The position numbers and the translations under genes are program-made. Below, piece by piece: positions 45,004-56,491 of a stretch of DNA of 64,000 bases. This stretch comes from Tricholoma matsutake (taxonomy: Eukaryota > Basidiomycota > Agaricomycetes > Agaricales > Tricholomataceae), in assembly GCA_026075535.2 (NCBI GenBank), contig AP026543.1:9362001-9426000 (forward strand), written 5' to 3'. The number at the start of each line of letters is the position of its first letter. Position 1 is the first letter of the stretch. The notes under the pieces are model-generated. The model searched no databases and was not told where the DNA came from. It saw only the letters and a program-made list of their open reading frames with translations.

Positions 45004-46200
45004 TGCTAGTTAGAGGAAAATTGTAAGGTGGTACTAAATATCACTGCTGTAAACCAGAGGTATGAAAATGACTCTAAAGGGTGTGCAATGAAGTTTGAAG
45101 AGGTGCAATGAAGTTCGAAGAGGTGCAATGAAGTTCGAAGAGGTGCAATGAAGTACGATGAAGTTCAATGAGGTTCGAAAGTATTCGAAGTGTTGCGATG
45201 ACGTTTGAGAGAAGTTTGATAACAATTGAGGGTGTACAAAGTGCTGTGATAATATTCGAGGGAAATTTAATGAAGTTCAAAGAGTATTCGAAGAGGTGCG
45301 ATGAAGTTCAAAGAGGTGTGATGAAGTTCGATGAAGTTCAAAGAGGTGCGATGATGTTTGAAGAAGTTTGAAGGCCTTTATAGAAGATGAAGACGCCTTC
45401 GACAGTGGCTGAGGATAGACTATGAGGACGTAGAAAGGTGTCGAGAGAGGATAGATGATATGTGATAGTTTTGAGAAGCTAGTACGAGGAGTTCGAGGAA
45501 ATTCGGTGTAAAACACTGAATTTCAAGACTAAGTTGTGACACTTGGACTCAAGAGAATAGCTCTTAAATCAGACGATTGGTGTGAGGACAATGTATTCTG
45601 TTGTTCTAAGTAGCTAGTATAAGGCTATATGTTTGGGAGAAGTGATACTAAAAAGGAAATCAAACATGAGGAATACATGAGGCAAGATATAAAACAATAG
45701 AGAATCTTTGCAAATCATAGAATAAATGAAAGAAGATAAGAAGGGAAATGTCTAGAGGCATGATTTATCACTGGTACCTGTCCCCGTTGATCCAATATAT
45801 CATCAAGATGTCAAAGTGCCACAATCATGTCCTAAAATCCCATCGTTGTGTCTCCTTGTGTCCAGTGGTGCTCGATATGCGATGCACTAACTCTTACAAG
45901 GTGTGCTGTGTGTATCCGAAGGGCAGTGCGATAGGTGTATGGCAGCCGAAGGTGTTTGAAGTGCTGCGGTATTGTTCAAAGTTGTTCAAAGTTATTCAAA
46001 GTTGTTCAAAGTTATTCAAAGTTGTTCAAAGTTATTCAAAGTTGTTCAAAGTTATTCAAAGTTGTTCAAAGTCGATCAAAGTCGATCAAAGTAGTTTCAG
46101 AGCGGTGTCGTGGGGTTTGTAGGGGTTGGGAGCATGCATTTTGATGTGTCAATGCCTCTGGAGACGTTCCCAGAGCTTAGAGCGCACAGTGGACCTATCA
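45004..46200 (-). repeat. LTR of element F (3' LTR, minus)
   Basis: In minus orientation it starts TGATAGGTCCACTGTGCGC after a purine tract (CAGTAAGGGGGAGGA) and ends near CTAACTAGCA at 45004. It is filled with degenerate GAAGTTCGAAGAGGTGCAAT and GTTCAAAGTTATTCAAA repeats. An inverted, diverged copy is at 54894-55866. Confidence 0.65.
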
Positions 46201-46349
46201 TCCTCCCCCTTACTGAAATCCTGACTGTCCCAGTCAGCCGATCGGAGTCACGTGAGAACTGCATGATCATGTTGAAATTGTAAACAAAACTCAAAAAACT
46301 TCTCGTTCTTCTTCATCACCTCTTTAAACCTTCAACACTATATTTCATC

Positions 46350-47644
46350 ATGTCTCTTCTCACCGAACTCAACACCGAATTCCTCGAATACGCCAAATCG
46401 ATGCCCGATCACGGTGTCGCTGAAGACCTCGACTTCAAAGTGTGGGAGAAAGGTTTTTGTGAGAAGATGGTAAGTTTCCGATTCCCATTTGATATTCAGA
46501 TCCTAACGCAATATGTTCAGGCAGAATACGACGAATTGGCGGATGATTTGGGCGAGGAATGCGACTCGACTGTGCAACAGGTCGTTGACGAGGTTTTTGA
46601 GCTTTTCAAACCAATGGCTCGATGAGAATGGCTTTCGTGGGGGGGAGATTTTTTATTTGCAGATCTGAGTGAGCAGGTAGAGCGAGAGCGAAGGGAAGAG
46701 GAAGCAAGACAGGTTCGGGAGGAGGAGGAGGAGGAGGCTCGCAGGGTGGAGGAAGATGCAAAGAAGGCAAAGATCGAGGCTCGGAGGGGGGCGTTAGTAG
46801 ACACTCGAAATGCAGCCCTTGCTGAGTTTCATGCTAAAACTTTGTTGAAGGAGGAACTGCAGCAACAAAACACAGAGCTCACAGTGGAGGCACAAGCGAT
46901 CAAGAGGCTAGAGGCTGGAGAGGAGGATGAGGAAGAAGATTTGGGAGAATTGCCGATAATCAGGATTGGGAAGTGTAAGGTAGTGGAGATCAAGGGAGGT
47001 GAGGATGATGGGGATGAGATCATCGAGGATGGGGTAGAGAGCAAGCGGAGGAGGTTCACTGAGGGCAGACTTCTCGACTTCAAAGGCCCAGTGAGTTTTT
47101 GCTTTGTTTTCGAAGGGTTTTCGGAGTGCTAATCAATGTCGTAGTGCAATCGATGTGCTAGGATGATATCCCAGCCATCATGCATCGTCAAGGAGGGAGC
47201 CCTGAAGTGCACGAAGTGCACTCAGGCAGTGCAGGGTTGCTACTGGGAAGGGGTCTCAAGGTGGGGACTTTGCAAAGGTGAAGCAAGACGATTCAGGGTT
47301 GCCAAACCGGATTTGCACCCAAAACCAGGTATGAAATTCATTCAATATAATCTCGTAGTGTATGCTAACCTATTTTCGGATCGAAAGTACTTCAAATTCG
47401 CATTGTGGGTCCCGTCGCTGACATCAAACTGGTCGCAGGCCCTTCGAAACCATTGAAGGAGAAAAAAAGGTCATCAAAGGGAAAGGAAAAAGCAAAAGCA
47501 TCACATAGTTTCAAAGAGGGTGAGGATGTCAATGAGGAGGTTGTGACTCGTCATCGATATCCGACAAGGTTGGTGGAGTTGAAGGTCGAGATGGAGGTTT
47601 TGTGCAGGCAAATAGAAGTGGTGGAAGAGATGTTGGAAGAGTAG
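46350..47644 (+). CDS. Coiled-coil, Cys-pair protein inside element F (antisense to pol)
   Basis: Four exons are proposed: 46350-46469, 46521-47090, 47145-47328 and 47388-47644, with GTAAGT, GTGAGT and GTATGA donors and CTAATC and GCTAACC branch sites. The product starts MSLLTELNTEFLEYAKSMPD. It has a Glu/Arg-rich coiled coil, an acidic stretch, a CNRCARM...C...CTKC...C zinc-ligand-like block, and a basic C-terminus ending in a second coiled coil. One in-frame TGA at 46623 follows CGA (likely CGA CGA to CGA TGA). It resembles Cys-pair proteins found beside Agaricomycete gypsy elements, but I cannot assign a function. It lies between the F 3' LTR and pol, on the opposite strand. Confidence 0.6.
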
Positions 47645-48027
47645 TAGATTGTGTCGTTCTTTCTGTTTTATAATTTAGATTTTTTTTTTTTGTGAGTCTC
47701 AAAAGTAGCGATAAGAAAAGTAAGAAGGAAAAGAAAGAAGAAAAGAAAAAAAAGGAATAAGGGAAAGGCTCAGTAGATCATCATGGCCGAAAAACCCTTT
47801 TGGAGTTTGTGCGACCACGCTATAATGTGATATTGCGACTTGTATTGTACACTAAAAGAAATCGAGGTCATAGGAAAGCTATCGCAAACAAAGAAAGGGG
47901 ATAATTATTCATCTTCAAAGTCCGGAAGGTCTTTGGGAATATCTTCGTTGATGTTTGAAGTGTTTCGAAGTTTTTCAAGTCTTTCAGAGCTGATATCGAG
48001 GAAGTTTGGTGGTAGGGGAATTGATTT

Positions 48028-49224
48028 TCATGCAAAATAGGGAAGGAGTCGGAAGGCTGCGACTGGTCGATGAAATACTGATCCATTGAGTTTGCAGATG
48101 ATGTAGGCTCCTCCATAGTTTTGATCGATGATGATGAGCAGGCCTAAATATCGAGGTCGCATCTTGCGATTGAGGGATTTCTCAATTTGCGTGTTGCGAA
48201 GTAGGACCAGGTCACCTTTTTCGGAGTTGTAGTCATGCATCGTTCATTTGTGAATGACTTTGAAATGTTTCGTGGCTTTGAGTCAAGCAGTATAGACTTT
48301 CGAATAGAGAATTTTGAGGTTGGCTGATCGTTTCTGCAGGGCTATTGCTCTTCAAGCGATGAGATCGGTTGTCGATAAAATAGAATCAGGAGGGGGTTGC
48401 AAGTATGTTGCTTTGGAGATGTCTAGCGGGATTAGGGGGTGTGATCCTGTAATTGCAAAGTAAGGAGAGCAACCCATGCATCTACGAACCATAACTCGTT
48501 CTGCCCAGAACACCGAGTGTGCTCCAGCCGACCATTTGCTCTGATCTCCATCGACTGCTTTGAATAACTATTGTCGAATATTGAAATGAGCTCGTTCGAC
48601 GTTTCCGTTCGCACGAGAGTTGTAGCCGCTAATTCGAATGTGGTTAATATGATATCATTTCAAAAGGTACTCCAATGCTGCGATGAATGCTGATCCGTTA
48701 TCGATCATGATTTCATATAGCAAACCCCATCTACAAATGATATCTTCGAAGATCCAGTCCCCGAGGGTCGTGGCATTTTCTCGTCAAAGGTTTCGCCACT
48801 CAGGATAAATCATTAGTGAACATCGACCTTGTATGATATACTTGAATCCGCTTGAGGGAGGCATTTGCATGGTATCGATGTAGACTTTGCCAAATAAAGG
48901 TGTGGGTGTGGCGATGGTAGGTGGAATAAGGAGAGTTCGAGTTTGTCGTACCTGGCACAGGTGGCAAGTGTGAATATACCATGCAATGTCTGCTTTCATG
49001 TTAGGCCACCAAAATCGTAGGGAAATAACAGCTTTTGTCGCGAAGACCATTTTGTGTCCAATATCGTTGTGAGCTGCACAAATGACTTCAAGATGACATT
49101 CGGGAATTGCAACAATTTTGTGAGCTCCGTGCAAGTCTTTCCTCCAAAGTTTGCCACAATCTAAGAAGAATTCAGTGCAATATCAAATGAAGGTAGTGTA
49201 TTTGGAATCTGATAAATCTGGAGG
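48028..49224 (-). pseudogene. Element F integrase
   Basis: The N-terminal zinc region reads HNDIGHKMVFATKAVISLRF, WWPNMKADIAWYIHTCHLCQ. The core begins FGKVYIDTMQMPPSSG (first Asp). A downstream piece includes DLVLLRNTQIEKSLNRKMRP and RYLGLLIII, the C-terminal DNA-binding region. Stops and shifts lie between 48240 and 48780. No chromodomain is visible. Confidence 0.72.
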
Positions 49225-51070
49225 TCATACCAAATCCTCTAACCATTTTCGAATGCAAATTAATCTTTTGTCTTCCTTTTTTGTATTGTTTGTTCGTGGG
49301 ACATCATCATAGGTCGGATCCTCCCCCTTACTGAGATCTGAAGAGAGGGAGAGTGTCAAAACTCGATAGGAAGTGAAAGGTCGAGTCGTAACGGGATTGA
49401 TTTGGTGTATGAAACCGTGAAGACAGTCGATCCAGTCTCCAAAATTGTTTTTGTTATCGAACTGATCATCTTCATCTTGTGGAGGACGTCTCGAAAGTCC
49501 ATCTGGACCATGATGTGTACCTGCGACATGAACCAACATGAAGTGAAAAGTAAGGATTGAGATGATCCATCGATTGATGCTAGCGCTAGGTGCGATATCA
49601 GGGTTTGAGAGCATTCCTTTGATATACCTTGCATCGACTTTGACAATGAGGTTTCGGACCCCTATTAGGTACAATTGAAGTGCTCCGAGAGCGTGATATA
49701 GACCGTAGAGTTCGAGTTTTGCTTGCGAAAACTGGGATTCACGGTCGTTAAGCGTGATCAAGCCAAATTGACTGTAATATCGTTTTCGAAGGTTGTCGGG
49801 ATTGCATTGCGTGAGAAAGAAGCCAATAGCAATGTACAAAGTATTGACTGATAGGATAACTGGGGCGTCGGATGAGTAGTCGATAGCGCAAATTGCTGGG
49901 GAATTGATCAATGCTTGTTTGAGGTCTTCCTGTGCTGCTATTTGTTTTGGTCCAAAATTGAAAGGGACATCTTTTCACGTAAGGTGTATTAGAGCTGTAG
50001 CATGTTGAGCAAAGCTTTGAATAAAGATACGACAAACTCCAATGGTTCCTAGAAATGCCTTGACTTCGGTAAGGCTTTGACAAGGCCCCCATTTGCTAAC
50101 TGCTGCGATGCGAGTGGGATTGGCCATACAACCTTTGATATTGCATCGATGACCTAGAACGATTATTTCGGAAATGCAAAGGTAAAGTTTCAGACCAGAA
50201 AATGTTCCTCTGCAATACTTCAATACGATTTAGATTCCAGAAATGCTCCCAAACGAAGTGTCGAATGCCTGGATTATCGGCGATTGTTTCGTAAGATCCT
50301 CCAATAGTTTGATATTCTGATTTTGGACCCTTAACTGGTGTGTCGTCGATGTAAGGGATGGTGATATGAGGGATTTCAAGTTGTAGGATAAATGTTATGT
50401 CGTCGTGTAAGATTGGGACCGAGTTCGTCCAACCCATTGGTAGGGTGACGATTCGAAGCGCTCCAAAAGGTGTCTGAAATGTCGTTAGATCTCGAGATGA
50501 TTCTGCGACTTTCATTTCGTCGAATGCGACATATAAGTCCAACATTCCACTGCAAGCGCATCCGCCAAATTGTTTGGCTAGATGCTCAGGGATTGGGACG
50601 ACGCCAGAGTGTTGTATTGTTACTGGATTAAGAGGCTCGAGACTGTCAATGATTCAAAGTGATTTTGCGTCTTTCTTCACAACGCAAAACCATCGCGACC
50701 GATACAACGAGTTTGAGACTCGTATACTCCTGCTTCTATCTTCTTTTTCAGCATCTCGCAGATCTGTTCATACAGACCAGGAGGTATAGGGATATTATGT
50801 TCGACCCATGGAGTGTGAGGAATAACAGGGAATTTGATAGGAGGAAAGAAGTCGGGGCAAAAACTTCCTCGTTCTTGTTTGGTCCATGCGAAACCTGTTT
50901 CGTGATCTCAAATAAAATCGTGCATAAGCTTTCGTTCTTCTGGCCATAGAAAATTGCCAGGATGGTTTTTGTCGATAATAGCTTTGCGTTCGAGTGTATA
51001 TCGGGGAGAAGGGACGAATGATGGGGGGTGAGGATTGAGTTTTGGCATTTGCTCGAGGGGGTCACCAGTG
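49225..51070 (-). pseudogene. Element F reverse transcriptase and RNase H
   Basis: RT motifs are LTTFQTPFGALRIVTLPMGW, TNSVPILHDDITFILQ and IPYIDDTPVKGP (YxDD), then NPGIRHFVWEHF. After several shifts, AFLGTIGVCRIFIQSFAQHA matches the thumb region. RNase H shows AICAIDYSSDAPVILSVNT, ESQFSQAKLELYGLYHALGA and HVAGTHHGPDGLSRRP. The motif set is the common Agaricomycete gypsy type, distinct from elements A, B and C. Multiple frameshifts make it inactive. Confidence 0.82.
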
Positions 51071-51440
51071 ATTGTTCAAATGATGCGAAATCGATTGGGT
51101 AGTTCAGTAATAACCGGTCAAACTTTCTGTGTGACTTGTTTGTATTTCTTCTTCAATGTTGCGAAGGTTGGGTATATAGATTTGGTTGACGAGACCTGGG
51201 GAGGGGAAATGATAGCGAAGTCGTGCATAGAGGTGGCCGTCGAGGCCAATAAAGACATTGCATACTGGTGACTAGCCGTTAAATATAAGTTCGCAAGGAT
51301 CGAAGAAAAGGAAAAAGGGTTCGAAGAGTTTGAGGAGTCAATATCGGGAATAATTGCAGTGTACCCGATAGTTATAGAGGAATTAGAATGGTCAAAATAA
51401 ATAATGAGGGCGCACTGGTTATTCTCTGAGATTTTATCCT

Positions 51441-52184
51441 CTAGTTGCAAAAATCCTCATGAGCTACTCTTCTTTGTCGATTAGATCGGGGAATAGTCAG
51501 AATAGCGCAGGATTGTGTTGAGTTTGGATCGAATATAGTTATCGTCTGCGCTTTGTTTTGATAATTCTTGACCGTACTCTCTGTGAGAATGTCAAATGGT
51601 CGTCCGAGCAGAATGTTGTATGCTGGATCGTGGATGATGTGTATCTGCATATAGAGAGTGATGCTACCGACTCTGCAAGGTATGTTCCATGCCAAACCTA
51701 GACTCTGGTCAATACCACCGTTAGCTGATTGCAGAGGGATGTGTATCAAAGGATCATATGCGAGACCGAGTTCGTGACAGACTTCTTCCGACATCGCGAT
51801 GATCGATGAACCCGGATCGACTACACTTTCAACTGGATTTCTTCCGTTGATGTTCATAATAACCAATCTAATAGAATGTGATTCCTTTGCTGCAATAAAA
51901 GGTTTGGGTATTTCTCCAGGGCAAAGACTGCTAATATAGGTTTCGTAAGGGTCGTCAATTATGAATATGTCATCGTGAAGGAGATTTGTAGCGTTATTTC
52001 CTTTGGGTTGTTGGGTACAATGTGCAGTGACCTGTTCTTTCCATTTCATATGAACTTCAGGCGATAGCAAAAGTAATTCTTTGGGGGTTAGAGTGATAAT
52101 CAGTGCCCATCTGTCGAGGTTAGTCAACCTCCAGACTTGGATGTAATTTCCTCCAACATCATATCTCATTATGTAGGTCTGCAT
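51441..52184 (-). pseudogene. Element F protease region
   Basis: A 247-residue open frame contains ESVVDPGSSIIAMSEEVCHE, LGLAYDPLIHIPLQSANG and YNILLGRPFDILTES. This is a retropepsin-like fold pattern with D-P-G-S in place of D-S-G-S. Upstream gag is absent because a satellite array begins at about 52190. Confidence 0.72.
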
Positions 52185-52189
52185 ACTAC

Positions 52190-54400
52190 AAATGTAAATG
52201 AGGCTTTGACTCCACTGAATAAATCATACACCACACTGTGCACCTTGCAGCATCAAGAAATTTTCCTAGGTAGCATTGGCCAAAGCCACCAGGTTGTCGA
52301 GCAGCACTCGGCACTGACCTCATTGCCTAGGTTTGCATACTACAACAAGTTAATTACCACTTACATGAGGCCTTTATTGACCTCATTGCCTAGGTTTGCA
52401 TACTACAACAAGTTAATTATCACTTACATGAGGCCTTTACTGATTTTATCATATGTGACACTGTACAACCTTTGGCATCAGAATTTTTTTTTAGGTGGCA
52501 TCGGCCACAGCCACTGGGATGATGAGCAGCACTATCGCATAAACAGGGCATTTACTGAGTATATCATACATGACACTATACAACCATTGGCCTTGAGATT
52601 TTTTTGAGATGGCAGTGGCATTGGCATTAGCCACAGCCACCAGGTTGCTGAGCAACACTCGGCACTGACCTCATTTTGTAAATCTTCATACTACAACAAA
52701 TTAATTATCACATAAACAGGGCATTTACTGAGTATATCATACATGTCACTGTACAACCTTCAGCCTGGAGATTTTTTTGAGATGGCAGCGGCATCAGCAT
52801 TGGCATCAGCCACAGCCACCAGGTTGCTGAGCAGCAATTGGCACCGACCTCATTTTGTAAATCTTCATACTACAACAAACATAAACAGGGCATTTGCTGA
52901 GTATATCATACGTGACACTGTACAACCTTCAGCCTCGAGATTTTTTGAGATGGCAGCGGCATTGGCATTGGCATTGGCATTGGCATTGGCATTGGCATTG
53001 GCATTGGCACAGCCACAGGGTTGCTGAGCAGCACTCAGCACTGACCTCATTTTATAAATCTTCATACTACTACAACAAATTAATTATCACATAAACAGGG
53101 CATTTACTGAGTATATCATATGTGACACTGTACAACCTTCAGCCTCGAGATTTTTTTGAGATGGCAATGGCATTGGCATTGGCACAGCCACTGGGTTGCC
53201 GAGCAGCACTCAGCACCGACCTCATTTTATAAATCTTCATACTACAACAAATTAATTATCACATAAACAGGGCATTTACTGAGTATATCATACATGACAC
53301 TGTACAACCTTTGGCATCAAGATTTTTTTGAGATGGCAGCGGCATTGGCAGTGGCAGCGGCATTGGCCACAGCCACCGGGTTGCCAAGCAGCACTTGGCA
53401 CCAACCTCATTTATAAATCTTCATACTACAACAAATTAATTATCACATAAACAGGGCATTTACTGAGTATATCATACATGACACTGTACAACCTTCAGCC
53501 TCGAGATTTTTTGAGATGGCAGTGGCATTGGCATTGGCACAGCCACCAGGTTGCTGAGCAGCACTCGGCACTGACCTCATTTTATAAATCTTCATACTAC
53601 AACAAATTAATCATCACATAGACAGGGCATTTACTGAGTATATCATACATGACACTGTACAACCTTCAGCCTCGAGATTTTTTGAGACGGCAGCAGCATC
53701 GGCATTGGCATTGGCACAGCCACTGGGTTGCCGAGCAGCACTTGGCACTGACCTCATTTTGTAAGTCTTCATACTACAGCAAATTAATTATCACATAAAC
53801 AGAGGCATTTACTGAGTATATCATACATGACACTGTACAACCTTTGGCATTGAGATTTTTTTTAGGTGGCATCGGCATCGGCATCGGCCACACCCACTGG
53901 GGTACCAAGCACCACCTGGCACCAACCTCATTTTGGAGGTCTGCATACTACATTGAACAAATTAATTATTGCATAAACGAGGCATCGGCATCAGGAATTT
54001 ATTTTAGGTGGCATCAGCATCGGCATTGGCCCAGCCACTGGGTTGCTGAGCAGCACTTGGCACCAACCTCATTTTGTAGGTCTGTATACTACAACAAATT
54101 AATTATCACTTAAATGAGGCCTTTACTCAGTTTGTCATGCATGATGCTGTACAACCTTCGTCATCGGGGTTTTGTTCAGGTGGCATCAGCATCGGCCACA
54201 GCCACCAGGCCGCTGACCAGCACTCAGCACCAATTTTATTTTGTAGGTCTGTATACCACATAGGTCTAACAAATGAATGCCAACTCCCCATCCTGATTCC
54301 CAATGGTGATGCCCAGTGGTAAAGCCCCATGCCGTTGCCATTGCCAGTGCCAGTGCTGGTGCCAATTGTGTCCGATGCATAGGTCACTGAGCTATATATT
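52190..54400. repeat. Satellite array, ~175-bp monomer with TTGGCA expansions
   Basis: About a dozen monomers share TTCATACTACAACAAATTAA, CAGGGCATTTACTGAGTATA and a GGTTGC.GAGCAGCACT block. Spacing is about 172-210 bp. Each monomer carries a variable GGCATT/TTGGCA hexamer run, longest at about 52955-53005. Frames here encode only Ala/Leu or Asn/Ala runs and are not genes. Confidence 0.85.
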
Positions 54401-54893
54401 ACATTCATTACACATATGTAGTGTATCAGACAGCAAGGATTGTAATAGTGAATTTATTCGATACTACAGTATGTATATATGTACATATAGAGTGTTCAAC
54501 AGCATCCACCAAACCTGTATCATTCAATACATTGTATGTGTTTGATAGACCGTATCATTCAATACACTGTAGCTTACCTATCTGCATGTAGAATATGTGC
54601 TGGACATCTTGGTGAGCTTATTACCATTCTCCATGCTCTTGCACTTCTTTCTAATAGATTTCCTTGTCATTTGTAGATCATTTGTAGCGACACTTACAAT
54701 GGGAGGCCATCTGTAGTTGTAATTACTTGGTATCAATGTACAAAGCCTAAGCCCCCCAAAGCCGAGCCTAAGCCACGGCTTTCAGGCTGAGCCGAGCCAT
54801 CACAACACTAGCTATGGTGTGGCTGTGCTGTAATTGCCTGCAAGCCACCATGTCCACCTTGGCCTGTGAAGGCTGCAGCACCACTGCGCATGG
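54400..54893. other. Spacer between satellite and inverted LTR
   Basis: 54420-54590 matches, inverted, the DNA at 62325-62540, so it is part of a dispersed repeat linked to the satellite. It includes the empty counterpart (AGCTTACC) of the E3 insertion site near 54570. No gene is seen. Confidence 0.5.
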
Positions 54894-55866
54894 TGATAGG
54901 TCCACTATGGCAGCAGAGCTCTGAAATCAAGATATCACACTCGGACACCTCCTTCCCAAAGTCCTACAATTTTGCGAATGCTTACGAATGCCTACAAATG
55001 CACAAAACAACAAAACAACACTTCGAAATGTTTTGAAAGACTTCAAACCATTTTGAACAACTTTGGCTGCCGTATTCCTATCATACCAAACCTCGAACAC
55101 ATGCTCCCACCATTACACACACTAATGCATCACGTTCCCGCCACCACAAACACGAAGAAACACAATGGCTAGCAACTTAGCACACATCGAGGTGCTTTTT
55201 GACATATTCATGATTTATTGGAACCACAAGACAAGGAGATTTGATATATCATGTATATGGCACATTTCTTTCTTATCATTTTCTCATTTACTTTGTGATT
55301 TCGACACCTTGTTCACTGCCTCGAGTTTTCCACATGTTTGCCTCATGTTCTCTAGCCTTTTTAGGTACTTTCTTTATTTTATATAAAAAGATGTACTAGA
55401 TACAAAGAAAAAAAGTTGTTGTCATCGTCTTCCTCCCAGATCACAGTGATTTGAGAGTTCGGTTTAGTCTTATTCAGTCTGAAGTTTGGTGTTTTATGCT
55501 AAACTTCCTCAAAATTCCTTGAAATTCCTCTAGATTCCTCGCATTACACTATTTGTGCTCTCATTTCCCTCGATTTACCTTTGTTTCACTTCTACTACTC
55601 GTCTAGTCTCCCGATCCTGTGTCCAAACATATTTGCGCACTCGAAATTCCTCGAACCTTCTCCGAGAAAACCTTGAAAAATATTGCAACACCTCGAAAAA
55701 TACTGCGAAATCTTGAAAATCATTGCAATGTCTCAAAAATCATCGCAACTCCTCAAAACACATTCTTTTAGCTTCAAGCTACTTCAACAAGCAGTTATTT
55801 TATGACTATTTGATGGTCGGTCTGACAGGTGACATCTAGAGGGCCTCGCATCCTTCCTCTGACTCA
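54894..55866 (+). repeat. Second LTR of the F family, inverted relative to the first
   Basis: Starts TGATAGGTCCACTATGG and ends near TCTGACTCA. It is collinear with the reverse complement of 45004-46200, with strong divergence. It is followed by TTATACCATCTAAAGCC, which matches the KDZ flank of the other LTR (TTATACCATTTGAGCCC). Confidence 0.6.
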
Positions 55867-56110
55867 TGTTATACCATCTAAAGCCTTTTTGTGGGTTTTG
55901 TTTGGGTTTCTGGGTTGAGCATCATCAGCTGTCCAAGCAACTCCCCTGGACATCTGGGTTTCACTTGCCCAGTGGTAGCTGTAGCTGTAGCATGTGCCAG
56001 ATGCATCGTTATTGGCCAGGCAAGTCTACCTAGTTGCATGACAGTGACCACATCCACAGCATGAAAAATGTGTTTCTTCTCTTCTCGTTTCATTTTCATT
56101 TTACTAACAG
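55867..56110 (+). pseudogene. KDZ transposase fragment, inverted
   Basis: The first ~70 bases are similar to the reverse complement of 44940-45003, coding for GFCLGFLVEYHQRAAV in the main copy and readable here as LFGFLG-stop-ASSAVQ. It lies in opposite orientation to the main transposase. An intron-like end (TTTTACTAACAG...TTTTTAG) follows near 56100-56120. Confidence 0.45.
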
Positions 56111-56491
56111 ACTTTTTAGGTACTAATTTAACTATTGGCACCGACAAACACAACTGCCGCTGCTCGCGGGGTGGATCCCTATCCCAGCCCCAATGACGAC
56201 GACACAATGTTGTCATCTTCTTCAGCTCCTGTGCTCAAAGAAGCCCACAATTGCGGGCCTTTCCAGACACAGGAGCTGTTACATGATGGGAGATGGGATC
56301 TTTCATACCTATATGCAATTAGGTAGGTACTGTTAATATAGTACTGTACCAATAATCAATCTATTTACAATGTATTTTAATTGCGAAACCTGCAGTAAGG
56401 ATGTGGCTTGGCTGTGAAACACGACCACATGGGGTTTGCCTTGCTTGTCACATTGCACATATCTCCAAATTTCTTTGCAATTTTCACTACT

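Noticed and set aside
45034..45516. Ser/Thr/His-rich frames in the F LTR
   Set aside because: They are translations of the GAAGTTCGAAGAGGTGCAAT degenerate tandem repeats in the LTR.
52743..53094. Ala/Leu- and Asn/Ala-rich open frames
   Set aside because: They are translations of the TTGGCA hexamer run and appear in several frames and on both strands.
52190..54400. Regular repeats that superficially resemble a CRISPR array
   Set aside because: The context is eukaryotic, the whole ~175-bp unit is conserved rather than only short repeats, and there are no unique spacers or cas genes. It is a satellite.
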